From Deinococcus sp. KNUC1210 (GTDB taxonomy: Bacteria; Deinococcota; Deinococci; Deinococcales; Deinococcaceae), in assembly GCF_022344005.1 (NCBI RefSeq), contig NZ_CP092189.1, positions 186,001 to 250,000 of the forward strand: 64,000 nt of DNA. Reading direction: 5' to 3'. Position numbers and translations under genes: made by a program. This document shows positions 8,587 to 16,788 of this stretch, piece by piece (position 1 is the first letter of the stretch; every line of letters begins with the position of its first letter). A model generated the notes under the pieces. That model was not told the origin of the DNA, did not search any database, and saw only the letters and a list, made by a program, of their open reading frames with translations.

Positions 8587-8687
8587 GCGGGCAGCTTAGG
8601 GGTGAGGTGTCGAGCAACTATCGAAAAAAAATGCGCCGCTATTCCTCTCAGAGAATCTATCTAAGAACACTCAGATTCCCTGACGGG

Positions 8688-10388
8688 CTACTGTGCCAGT
8701 TCCTCGGCGCGTTCGAGAACCCAGGGCTGATAGATTCCGCTCAGGAAGGCAGGGGTCGGCTGCCCCCGCGCCTGTGCCTCGCGCACGTCGTACCACCACT
8801 GCGCCTGCGGGTCGAGCAGATAGGCACCCCCTTCCAGCCGAACGCTGTCCTGCCAGCCAAGCGTGTGCTGGAGTTCGCGTACCAGCGCCCATACCGCCTG
8901 ATTGGCCTTGCGCCGCAGCGTCGCCGGATACAGCGTGCCGGTCACGACCTCGCTGGCAGCGCGGTTGCCATGTTCGAGCAGCAGCACCAGCAGTTCGGCG
9001 GGGCGTCCGGTTGCCCGCAGCGGCACACGCCGACCGTTGACCTGCACCTGCAACGACCCCAGCGCCGATACCTCCACCCGCATCTGTGCGGCGTAGGCAA
9101 GCGGCACCGGACGCTGCGGAGCTGGCAGGAGTTCGAACAGGTCCGGAAACTGGCGGCATTCCTCCCGCGCCCAGATCGCCTGCATCCTCACCTGCGCCAG
9201 CCAGTCGAGCGCTGCCGCCTCGTCGCCCGCCCGCCGCGCCAGTTCGGCCTGCACGATGGCAGCCCGCTCGGAAGATGCCTGCCAGACCTTGCCGGTCTGC
9301 TCCAGCGCCCGCGCCGACCGCTCGATATCTCCCATCTGAACGTAACAGGCGGCGATATCGGCATAGACCCACGATGTTCCGCTTTCCCGGTCTGCGGGCG
9401 TGCAGACGGCGGCCCGCATCAGGTCTTCAAGCGCCCGCTCGGGCTTCCCCATCAGCCGGCGGGTGTGACCCAGCCCGCGCCACGCCTGCTGCTGGTCATC
9501 CGGCTCGGTCGCCACCTTCAGGGCCTGCTCGAAGCTGGAAATGGCCCGTTCCCATTCGCCACGTGTGCGCCGCGCTGCTCCCAGGCCGCACGCTGCCCAG
9601 GCGCGAAATTCTGCCGCTTCCGGCTGCCGCGCTGCCTTCTCCATCTCCAGAAAATGATCCTCGGCTTCCGGCAGCGCGAACCGCAGACACGAGTTGCCCA
9701 GAGAATTCCGGAGCCACGCCATGTACAGCGGGTCGTATTCCAACAGCATCAGCGCCTGACGCCAGGCGTCGCGGGCGGCGGCATCCTGCCCGCTGCGTTC
9801 CAGCAGACTGCCCTCCTCACTCCAGCACAGTCCCAGCGGACGACCCTGAAGATATGTCCTGGCCTGTGCAAACGCTGCCTGCCAGCCGTCCTGGTGGGTC
9901 AGACACCTCGCCTCGGCGTAGGCTCGCCACGCGATTCCCAGTGCCAGTTCCGGCACGCCGAAGTGGGGCAGATCAGGCAGCAGCTCTTCCAGAATGCTCA
10001 GGGCCGCCGCGTACTGGCCGGTCTGGGTCAGCGAGAAGGCCTGAAATGCCAGCAGCGGAGCCAGATCGGACTGCGACAGCGACGGACGTGCCACTTCCAG
10101 AAACGCCAGCAGTTCTGCCGGGGCGCGGGTATTGCACAGCAGCCGTACAGTCAGCCAGGCGGCCTGGGGGTACTGCGCCCGCTGCGTTTCCGGAATCTGC
10201 CGCAGCAGCGCCAGCCACTGCCGCTGGATGGCGGTATTCGGCCCGGCATTCAGCCCGTGATCGAGCGTCAGATACGCCGCGTCCCACTGTCCATCCTCGA
10301 TCAGGTGCGTCAGAGCGGTGCTCAGCTCGTTCAGCAGGCGACTATTCGCAAGTCGGCTCGGAGCGGCTCGGCGCTGGGACGGCTTCAT
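8688..10388 (-). CDS. TPR transcriptional regulator with C-terminal winged helix
   Basis: 566 residues. About 1-430 are helical TPR-type repeats (for example ERAISSFEQALKVATEPDDQ and GLGHTRRLMGKPERALEDL). From about residue 436 a winged-helix domain begins (RVEVSALGSLQVQVNGRRVP), with the RPAELLVLLLEHGNRAASE helix pair and the ANQAVWALVRELQHTLG recognition-helix region. It has the TPR-then-winged-helix order of the regulator at 1622-3526 but lacks a full BTAD tail. TAGACT (complement of 10397-10402), eight bases before the ATG, suggests a leaderless transcript. A 57-aa exported peptide gene lies just upstream on the same strand, separated by a strong hairpin. Regulon unknown. Confidence 0.78.
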   Translation of the reverse strand: MKPSQRRAAPSRLANSRLLNELSTALTHLIEDGQWDAAYLTLDHGLNAGPNTAIQRQWLALLRQIPETQRAQYPQAAWLTVRLLCNTRAPAELLAFLEVARPSLSQSDLAPLLAFQAFSLTQTGQYAAALSILEELLPDLPHFGVPELALGIAWRAYAEARCLTHQDGWQAAFAQARTYLQGRPLGLCWSEEGSLLERSGQDAAARDAWRQALMLLEYDPLYMAWLRNSLGNSCLRFALPEAEDHFLEMEKAARQPEAAEFRAWAACGLGAARRTRGEWERAISSFEQALKVATEPDDQQQAWRGLGHTRRLMGKPERALEDLMRAAVCTPADRESGTSWVYADIAACYVQMGDIERSARALEQTGKVWQASSERAAIVQAELARRAGDEAAALDWLAQVRMQAIWAREECRQFPDLFELLPAPQRPVPLAYAAQMRVEVSALGSLQVQVNGRRVPLRATGRPAELLVLLLEHGNRAASEVVTGTLYPATLRRKANQAVWALVRELQHTLGWQDSVRLEGGAYLLDPQAQWWYDVREAQARGQPTPAFLSGIYQPWVLERAEELAQ

Positions 10389-10449
10389 CTGGAGGCAGTC
10401 TAGAGCAGGAGCCGGGAAGGAAGAAAGACAGCGGTTCTGAAAACCACGA

Positions 10450-10490
10450 CAGAGGGACGAAACCCGGCAATCGCAGGTTTCGTCCCTCTG
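10450..10490 (-). terminator. 15-bp perfect hairpin between peptide gene and TPR regulator
   Basis: CAGAGGGACGAAACC (10450-10464) is perfectly complementary to 10476-10490, with an 11-base loop and a TCGTGGTTTTC tail on the minus strand. It probably terminates or attenuates the peptide transcript before the regulator, which has its own -10 box. Confidence 0.7.
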
Positions 10491-10546
10491 TTTCTGGGCA
10501 GCGCGGCTCTAGGCAGCGCTCATGCGCTGATGGTCCGGGTGGGCCT

Positions 10547-10720
10547 TCAGCCGCCGCCAGCTCCCAGCTTGGAACCGTCCTCGGCGAGACGGACAGGCAG
10601 CCCGACGTGCTGGGCGGTCTGATGCAGAGTTGAAAAAACAGTGTGCGCCTGTGCCGCTGGACGAACGACCAGCGCAAGCAACAGGGCAGCCAGACAAGCC
10701 ACCTTGACGGTAGACTGCAT
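10547..10720 (-). CDS. 57-aa exported small peptide (possible signal pro-peptide)
   Basis: Encodes 57 residues: MQSTVKVACLAALLLALVVR, then PAAQA, a textbook signal-peptidase I site after residue 25, leaving a mature peptide of about 32 residues that ends in GAGGG. AGGAGG lies five bases before the ATG, the strongest ribosome-binding site in this region. It sits directly upstream of the TPR regulator at 8688-10388. This repeats the pairing seen at 3550, although the mature sequences of the two peptides are not similar. Its leader (10721-10864) contains two hairpin-forming repeats. No family is recognised; a signalling role is inference. Confidence 0.6.
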   Translation of the reverse strand: MQSTVKVACLAALLLALVVRPAAQAHTVFSTLHQTAQHVGLPVRLAEDGSKLGAGGG

Positions 10721-11120
10721 AGGAACCTCCTGAATTGGGGGTGGAAGCGCGGCCCGGTCTTGGCGGATGGAGTCGCGCTTTTTTGTTGGCTTTCTCAGGA
10801 CCTGACAGCCTGAGATGCAGGTCTTTGCTGTGATTACATCGGTGTTTTTGCCTCCTAACCTCACTGTGAGACAGGGGCGCGTCAGAACGTGTCGCGTGAA
10901 ATCTTCAGCGACACGACAGAAAAATCGGCGGGCCGTTGCCCCCGATTGAGCTGCGTTGTCGAACAGCTGATCTTCCTGTTTTCAGCTAGCTTTCACATGT
11001 GTGCAGGTAAAATCGTTATGTTGTTCCTTCGTTAACTTGTGTACAGTGAATGGTAAAAAATTTCGGGAGATGAAGCGGCGTCCACGAGGACATCCCGTTC
11101 ACCTCCCGGTTCTGGGAGCT
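10721..11120. other. 400-base intergenic region
   Basis: No gene is supported. It holds the leader of the 57-aa peptide gene, with hairpins CTCAGG/CCTGAG (near 10796-10816) and AAGCGCG/CGCGCTT (near 10744-10780). A loose promoter match lies further upstream on the minus strand (TTTACC, 17 bases, TAGCTG near 10985-11015). The stretch 10970-11070 is AT-rich. Confidence 0.5.
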
Positions 11121-13871
11121 TCAGCCCACGTCTGTGATCAGCGGCGAGCGGAAGCGTTCGTCGGAAATGTACTGCCAGCGGCGGCGGCTGAGCAGGGCCA
11201 CGACCAGGCTGACCAGGGCGACCAGACCCATCCGCAGCATGAACACGCCGTACTGTCCTTCGTAGCTGCCGAACAGGGCGAAGCGCATGGCATTGATGGC
11301 GTCGGTGACGGGAACGAGCGCGTGAAGGCGCTGAAAGAAGTCGGATGACAGTTCGACCGGATAGCTGCCGCCCGACGCCGCGAGTTGCAGCACCAGGAGC
11401 ACCAGGGCCAGCAGTCGGCCCGCCGCACCCAGCAGCAGATTGAGCGCCAGCACCAGCAGCATGAAGGTCAGGCTGGCCGCCACAGCCGTGAGGACCACCA
11501 GCGCCGGGTGCAGAAATTGAATTCCCAGCCAGTGAATCCCCAGCACCACCACCAGCGCCTGAGCCACCACATACACAGCGGGCACGGCGAACTTCCTCAG
11601 CACGCGGGCCAGCTGTCCGGTACGCCGTCCGCTTTCGGGAATCAGCAGGTACGGGAAGATGAAGGTGGTGAGGGTACAGCCGACCCACAGGCTGAGCGCA
11701 ATAAAATAGGGCGCGAAGGCGGTGCCGTTGTTCGCGACTTTGGCAGTGGTCTTGGACACCACCTCCACACTCGCGGACAGCCCTTCGGGATCGCCGCCGA
11801 GCTGCTGCACGCTGGCAGGCACCTTGCGGTAGAGCGTCGCCAGTCCGTCGCGCAGCCGAACGGTGCCGCCGTTCAGGTCGCCCGCGCCGCTGACGAGCTG
11901 CCGTGCGCCGCTGTCCAGCTTGCTCAGGCCGCCTGCCAGTTCGCCCGACTTCTGCGCCAGGGTGCTGGCTCCGCTGCTCAGCGTGTCCAGATCGCGCTGA
12001 GCGGGCAGCTTGCTCTGAAGCGTGGTGAGCGCCTGTTTGATCTTGAGATTTCCGGCCACCAACGTGCTCAGGCCGCTCTGCAGGGAAGCTGCGCCGCTCG
12101 CCAGTTTCTGCGCCCCCGCCTGAGCCTCCTTCGTCTTCTGCGCCAGGGTTGCCGCGCCCGTGCCCAGCTGTCCGGCACCGCTCTGAAGCTGGGCCGTTCC
12201 CGCTGCCAGTTTGGTCGCCCCAGCGGACAGCTGCTGCACTCCAGCCCCCAGGTCGCCGGTCTTCTGCGCCAGCGTCTTGGCACCGCTGCTCAGCTTGACC
12301 GCTCCAGCCTGTGCCTGCGCGGTCTTCTGGGCCAGAGTGCCCGCACCCGTCACGAGCTGAGCCGTACCGCCCTGAAGCTGAGCCGCTCCGGTCGCCAGGG
12401 TTTTGGCTCCGGCAGAAAGCTGCTGCGTGCCGCTGGCCGCGTCTCCGAGATTCTTCGCCAGTGCCGCGCTTCCAGTCTGGAGCTGAGCCGCGCCGCCCTG
12501 AAGCTGCGTCAGACCCGCCTGAATCGGAGCGAGTTCAGGGGCAGCGGGCACGCTTTTTGCCAGCGTCGCCGCGCCGGAATCAAGCTGCCCGGCTCCGGCG
12601 GCCAGTTCGCCTGCCCCCGCCTGAAGCTTGCCCAGGCCGCTCGCCACACCCGGAAGTGCGCCAGAAAGCTGCTGTGCGCCGCCGCTGACCTTCACGGCTC
12701 CGGCATTCAGCGTCTTGCTGCTGGTGGCGAGCTGGTTGGCTCCACCCGTCAGCTGTTCCAGGCCGCCAGCCAGTTGCCCCGCACCCGCCGAAAGATCGTT
12801 GGCCCCCTGCTGAAGCTGACTCGCTCCGGTCACCACTTTCGGCAGCCCCGCCGCCAGTTGCCCGGCTCCGGTATTCAGCTGCGCGGCCCCGGTCTGAAGA
12901 GGCTTGGTGCTCGCCGCCAGCTTTGCCGCGCCGCCCGCCAGCTCGCCCAGCCCGCCCGCCAGCGTCTTGCTGCCGCTGCTCAGGGCCGCTGCACCGTTCT
13001 GAAGCGGCTGAAGCTGAGCCTGTCCGGGCGCGGCGGCGCTGAGCTGCCCGATACCGCTCGTCAGCTGAGTGACGCCGCCCGTCAGCTTGCCTACGCCGCC
13101 CGACAGGTCGCGTGCGCCCTGGGTCAGCTGGGTGCCGCCCGTCGCTGCGCTGGCTGTGCCGCTCGCCAGAGAGCTGGCCCCCGTCTTCAGCTTGGCCGAC
13201 CCGTCCACGAGCTGATCGGCTCCGTCCTTCAGCGTGCTCACCGCGCCGCGAATGTCCTTGAAGCCCTGCTGCACGTCGACCAGTGCTCGCTGCACCTTAT
13301 CCCAGCGGGTGCTGCCCAGCTTGGCATTCAGGCTGGTCACGACCTTCTCGGCCACCGACGACCCGACCCTGCTGGCGAAATAGCTGGTGCCCTCACCGCT
13401 GTACAGGTGCAGCAGGCCGTGTTCGCTGCTGTTTCCGGCAATTGCCTTCTGGCTGAAATCGGCGGGAATACTGAGCGCGAAATACACCTCTCCCCGGCGC
13501 ACGGCCTGCTGCGCCGCCGCCTCGCTGGGATAGGAAACGAATTTCACCGGGGGGTCTTCACGCAAGGTCTTCACCAGATCGGCCCCGACGGTATAGCGCT
13601 GCCCCTGGTAGCTGGTTCCGGCGTCGGCGTTGACCAGTGCCACCGGCAGCCGCGTCAGATTGCCGTAGGGGTCCCAGACGCTCGCCAGATAGATCGCCAC
13701 ATAGATGACCGGAATGAACAGGATGGCAATGGCCGCCGCCCACATCAGCGGGCTGCGCCAGATCCGGCGTTCGCTGGGCGTGAGGGCACGGAGGTCATTC
13801 AGTAGGCCAGCACGGGCAGGAAGTTCGGGCGTCTGAGGATCGGGCGTGGGTGGAATGGGCGTCTGGGTCAT
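11121..13871 (-). CDS. YhgE/Pip-type membrane protein with giant heptad-like repeat region
   Basis: 916 residues. One membrane helix near 43-66 is followed by an extracytoplasmic head (LPVALVNADAGTSYQGQRYT is typical of the YhgE/Pip N-terminus). Residues about 205-690 are a degenerate repeat of Gly-Ala, Gln-Leu and Gly-Ala-x-x-Leu units, about seven residues long, predicted to form an extended rod. Five to six membrane helices close the protein, in the style of ABC-2 permeases. Family members include the Lactococcus phage infection protein and ESX-associated proteins; molecular function is uncertain. A divergent TetR regulator with two operator-like palindromes in between suggests ligand-induced expression. 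GAGG precedes the ATG by five bases. Confidence 0.85.
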   Translation of the reverse strand: MTQTPIPPTPDPQTPELPARAGLLNDLRALTPSERRIWRSPLMWAAAIAILFIPVIYVAIYLASVWDPYGNLTRLPVALVNADAGTSYQGQRYTVGADLVKTLREDPPVKFVSYPSEAAAQQAVRRGEVYFALSIPADFSQKAIAGNSSEHGLLHLYSGEGTSYFASRVGSSVAEKVVTSLNAKLGSTRWDKVQRALVDVQQGFKDIRGAVSTLKDGADQLVDGSAKLKTGASSLASGTASAATGGTQLTQGARDLSGGVGKLTGGVTQLTSGIGQLSAAAPGQAQLQPLQNGAAALSSGSKTLAGGLGELAGGAAKLAASTKPLQTGAAQLNTGAGQLAAGLPKVVTGASQLQQGANDLSAGAGQLAGGLEQLTGGANQLATSSKTLNAGAVKVSGGAQQLSGALPGVASGLGKLQAGAGELAAGAGQLDSGAATLAKSVPAAPELAPIQAGLTQLQGGAAQLQTGSAALAKNLGDAASGTQQLSAGAKTLATGAAQLQGGTAQLVTGAGTLAQKTAQAQAGAVKLSSGAKTLAQKTGDLGAGVQQLSAGATKLAAGTAQLQSGAGQLGTGAATLAQKTKEAQAGAQKLASGAASLQSGLSTLVAGNLKIKQALTTLQSKLPAQRDLDTLSSGASTLAQKSGELAGGLSKLDSGARQLVSGAGDLNGGTVRLRDGLATLYRKVPASVQQLGGDPEGLSASVEVVSKTTAKVANNGTAFAPYFIALSLWVGCTLTTFIFPYLLIPESGRRTGQLARVLRKFAVPAVYVVAQALVVVLGIHWLGIQFLHPALVVLTAVAASLTFMLLVLALNLLLGAAGRLLALVLLVLQLAASGGSYPVELSSDFFQRLHALVPVTDAINAMRFALFGSYEGQYGVFMLRMGLVALVSLVVALLSRRRWQYISDERFRSPLITDVG

Positions 13872-13937
13872 AGGGGCCTCGGCGGGGAAAGGATGTCACT
13901 GCACTACCGGCGTTCTCTCGCCAGTGTGAACTCTTAC

Positions 13938-13981
13938 TGACACACTGTCAAGTAACGCCCCTGTCAGGTGACAATGTGTCA
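13938..13981. promoter_or_regulatory. Twin TetR-type operators
   Basis: Two 13-base palindromes share the form TGACA-N3-TGTCA: TGACACACTGTCA (13938-13950) and TGACAATGTGTCA (13969-13981). The second differs by one base from the reverse complement of the first. Their centres are 31 bases apart, about three helical turns. They fill the divergent gap between the YhgE-like gene and the TetR gene, whose -10 box (TAGACT, 13991-13996) begins ten bases after the second palindrome. Confidence 0.75.
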
Positions 13982-14002
13982 GAAGTGGAGTAGACTGCCG
14001 TC

Positions 14003-14623
14003 ATGACAGCTGTAGAACACCGCAAACGCCTGGCGGCAGCCGACCGACGCCAGCAGATCCTCGACGCCTCGGCGGATCTGTTCGTGTCACGCGGCTTCGA
14101 GGCGGTCAGCATGGCCGATATCGCCCAGGTCCTTCAGGTCTCGCGGCCCACGGTCTACAGCTACTTCACGTCGCCTGAAGCCGTGCTGGACAGCCTGATG
14201 ACCGAGCGCCTGCACCTGCTCTGGACCCGGCTGGAAGTACAGATCGTGGCATTGATGCCCGGCAGGAGCGGCACGCCGCCGCCACCGCAGATGTATGCCG
14301 CGCTGTTTCATTTCCTGCTGGATGAGCGTCAGACGCTGGAACTGCTGCACTGCGGCGGCGGCCCAGGGTTTCAGGCCCGGCGACTGGCCTTCCTGGGAGA
14401 GCTGGCACGGCGGCTGGAAGTGCTGCGCCCCAGCATTCTGCGCTTTCCACACCTGCCCATGCTCCTGACGCACCTGCTCGACAGCGTGGCCTTCAGTGCG
14501 GTACGCCTGCCCCCGGAACACGCCGAGGAACTGGCACAGACCCTCGACGCCTTCGTGCGGGGCGGCGTCACCGGGCTGCCAGGACACGACTCGCCTGAAG
14601 ACGGTTCCACCGAAACCGGATAA
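14003..14623 (+). CDS. TetR/AcrR family transcriptional regulator
   Basis: 206 residues. The N-terminal helix-turn-helix (about 16-62) is classical: ILDASADLFVSRGFEAVSM, then ADIAQVLQVSRPTVYSYF. The C-terminal ligand domain is not assignable to a subfamily. TAGACT lies six bases before the ATG, so the mRNA is probably leaderless. The two palindromes just upstream suggest it represses both itself and the divergent YhgE-like membrane protein. Confidence 0.92.
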   Translation: MTAVEHRKRLAAADRRQQILDASADLFVSRGFEAVSMADIAQVLQVSRPTVYSYFTSPEAVLDSLMTERLHLLWTRLEVQIVALMPGRSGTPPPPQMYAALFHFLLDERQTLELLHCGGGPGFQARRLAFLGELARRLEVLRPSILRFPHLPMLLTHLLDSVAFSAVRLPPEHAEELAQTLDAFVRGGVTGLPGHDSPEDGSTETG

Positions 14624-14723
14624 CTTCTGGCGTCAGGACTGCGCTGAACGGTGTGGAGCACACCTGCTGACTTCTGGCTGACGGTATACCCACCTTTTAC
14701 CCGCCGCCCGCATCCTCGGCGTC

Positions 14724-15389
14724 ATGGCCCGGCTCCTGAACACCTCGCTGACACGGTTTCGCCCCGCTGCACTGCTGCGGCTGCTGCTGGGCATCCTGCT
14801 GCCCCTGCTGGTCGTCGGAGCGCTGGCGGAAGACGTGCTGGAACCACAGCGCCGCCTGCTGGAGTCGCCCACCTTGCTGTGGATTCACGCGCACAGCAGC
14901 GCCGCGCTCGATCATCTGGCGGTCGTGCTGGCGACAGTCGGCGGTGCCGCAGTCATCGCACCGCTCAGCGCCCTGATCGCGGCGCTGCTGTGGTGGCGCT
15001 GGCGGCAGGCGACGCCGTTTTTCGTGGTGGCGGTGCTGGGGGCCGCCCTGCTGAACGGTCTGATGAAAGTCGCGTTTCACAGCCCACGCCCCGAGCTGTG
15101 GCCCCGGCTGGTGCAGGAGAGCGGCGCGTCGTTTCCCAGCGGGCACAGCATGTACAGCGCGGCCTTCGTGCTGGCGGTCACGCTGCTGCTGTGGCGCACT
15201 CCGCTGCGCTGGCCCGCACTGGTGCTGGGCGTGCTGTTTTCCCTGCTGGTGGGCTACTCGCGGCTGGTGCTGGGCGTCCATTACCCCACCGATGTACTGG
15301 CAGGCTGGCTGACTGGCACCGCCTGGGTGCTGGGCACCTACAGCCTGCTGCACCCCTTCGGACGCTCGCTGTGGAGGGTCAGGACGTGA
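14724..15389 (+). CDS. PAP2 superfamily membrane phosphatase
   Basis: 221 residues with about six membrane helices. All three phosphatase motifs are present: KVAFHSPRP (K-x6-RP), FPSGHSM (PSGH) and SRLVLGVHYPTD (SR-x5-H-x3-D). Such proteins dephosphorylate lipid phosphates, such as phosphatidate or undecaprenyl pyrophosphate, at the outer face of the membrane. Substrate cannot be decided from sequence. The 3' end overlaps the convergent EthD-like gene by 11 bases. Confidence 0.92.
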   Translation: MARLLNTSLTRFRPAALLRLLLGILLPLLVVGALAEDVLEPQRRLLESPTLLWIHAHSSAALDHLAVVLATVGGAAVIAPLSALIAALLWWRWRQATPFFVVAVLGAALLNGLMKVAFHSPRPELWPRLVQESGASFPSGHSMYSAAFVLAVTLLLWRTPLRWPALVLGVLFSLLVGYSRLVLGVHYPTDVLAGWLTGTAWVLGTYSLLHPFGRSLWRVRT

Positions 15390-15681
15390 CGGCGCAGACG
15401 AGCATGGTCGCCCCGCTGCTGAAATTGGACATATCGGCGGCTGCCGCCTGCCCCTGTGGGCCGCCCATGCCCGCCTGAAGGCTCTCGATATCCGCGAAAT
15501 ACAGTTCGGTCATCAGGTAATACGGAGGCGTGCTGCCGTCGGGCGTGGCGACGACGTGGGCCACCTCCACCCGCAGCAGGCCCGGAAGCTCGTGGACCAG
15601 CGGCAGGTGAACGGCGCTGTAGTGGGCATCGAAAGCGGCAGTGTCGGCAGGAAGTGGATACAGCACCGTGAGTTTGTACAT
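15379..15681 (-). CDS. EthD family protein
   Basis: 100 residues forming a ferredoxin-like dimeric alpha/beta barrel of the EthD family: MYKLTVLYPLPADTAAFDAH at the start, the HLPLVHELPGL segment, then YLMTELYFADIESL. EthD-type proteins are small and their biochemical role is mostly unknown. CACAAT lies six bases before the ATG and may be a leaderless -10 element. It is followed convergently by the PAP2 gene; the aldo/keto reductase lies upstream on the same strand with a 51-base gap, so the two may be co-transcribed. Confidence 0.85.
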   Translation of the reverse strand: MYKLTVLYPLPADTAAFDAHYSAVHLPLVHELPGLLRVEVAHVVATPDGSTPPYYLMTELYFADIESLQAGMGGPQGQAAAADMSNFSSGATMLVCAVTS

Positions 15682-15732
15682 GCAGTCATTGTGCTCTGTT
15701 TCAGCTCTTCCCTATGTCGGCTCGCGTCGGCG

Positions 15733-16707
15733 TCAGTTCCAGCGCAGGTTCGAGCGCGTCTGCCAGTAGGTTTGCGGCGATTCGGCAGCCTGAGCGAGCA
15801 GGGCCGTTTCGGTACCGCCCAGCTGAACCTGCTCGGCGCTCAGGTTGCTGTGCAGGTGGGCGGGTGTCGTCGCGCCGCTCAGCACCACATCGGCAAAGGG
15901 CTGCACCAGCACGAAGGCCAGCGCCAGTGCATCGGGGGTCAGGGCACGCTGCTGGCTCAGATCGGTCAGCTCGGCAGGCAGCGAAGCGGCCCTGGCGGTC
16001 AGGCGTCCGTTGGCGAGTGCCTCCTTGACGTACACCGACCAGCCAGCCGCGTGGGCAGCCCGCAGCATCGGCCCGGCGCTCTGTTCCAGCAGGTTGTAGG
16101 TCGCCTGCACCGCCCCGAACACCGGCTGACCGTCCACCGTCAGCATCAGCGCCCGCTCGATCACCTCGGCCTGATGCGGCCCGCTGACCGACAGACCCGG
16201 CATAATCCCCAGGTCGCGCAGCCGAACAAGCCGTTCGAGCGTGGCGGCATCGGTCAGGAGCGGGCTCTCCGGCGTCACGGAATGCACCAGATACAACCGG
16301 AGCCACGCGCCCAGCAGCGCCTTCGACTCGGGCCACTGCCGCTCGAAGGCAGCCAGAGAATGATCTTTGACCTCGTGCTGGGCAGCCTGCACCTGCCACT
16401 GGGCGGTGTAGGTATAGCCCCACTTGGAACTGACCACTACATCCGACCTGCCGACCCCGCGTGCCGTGAGCCACAGCGCCAGAAACGTCTCGGCCAGACC
16501 GTAGGAGCGGGCCGCGTCAAAGTGGCGAATCCCACCGGCATGGGCCGCGTCGAGCACCTCGAAGGCTCTGGACTGCATCACCTGCGGATCGTAGTCGCGT
16601 TCCAGATCGGAAGCGTGCCCCAGATTGATGTATCCGGGGCGGCCCAGCGCGGCCAGTCCGAGGCCCAGACGCGGTGACCGGGTGACTTCTTCAGGACGCT
16701 CAGGCAT
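15733..16707 (-). CDS. Aldo/keto reductase family oxidoreductase
   Basis: 324 residues of the NADPH-dependent TIM-barrel aldo/keto reductase family. The catalytic Asp and Tyr fall in HFDAARSYGLAE, the Lys in VVSSKWGY and the His in LYLVHSVTPES. The C-terminal phosphate-binding region reads VVLSGATTPAHLHSNL. The second half resembles the group annotated as aldo/keto reductase or pyridoxal/galactose dehydrogenase-like. Substrate is not assigned. It may share a transcript with the EthD-like gene. Confidence 0.88.
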   Translation of the reverse strand: MPERPEEVTRSPRLGLGLAALGRPGYINLGHASDLERDYDPQVMQSRAFEVLDAAHAGGIRHFDAARSYGLAETFLALWLTARGVGRSDVVVSSKWGYTYTAQWQVQAAQHEVKDHSLAAFERQWPESKALLGAWLRLYLVHSVTPESPLLTDAATLERLVRLRDLGIMPGLSVSGPHQAEVIERALMLTVDGQPVFGAVQATYNLLEQSAGPMLRAAHAAGWSVYVKEALANGRLTARAASLPAELTDLSQQRALTPDALALAFVLVQPFADVVLSGATTPAHLHSNLSAEQVQLGGTETALLAQAAESPQTYWQTRSNLRWN

Positions 16708-16788
16708 ACAGGTGTCATACCACAGCCAGTGCGGAGTTTCCCCCGAGTCTGCTTCAGCCGGGCTGGGCGTCCTCTGCTGGGTGTCGCC

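Noticed and set aside
8607..10403. 598-codon plus-strand open frame antisense to the second TPR regulator
   Set aside because: No recognisable domain, Arg/Pro/His-rich composition and no initiation signal; a shadow of codon use in the real gene.
11385..13805. 806-codon plus-strand open frame antisense to the YhgE/Pip gene
   Set aside because: It mirrors the repetitive high-GC coding strand; its translation is Arg/Gln-rich with no domain, while the minus-strand protein has a clear family layout.
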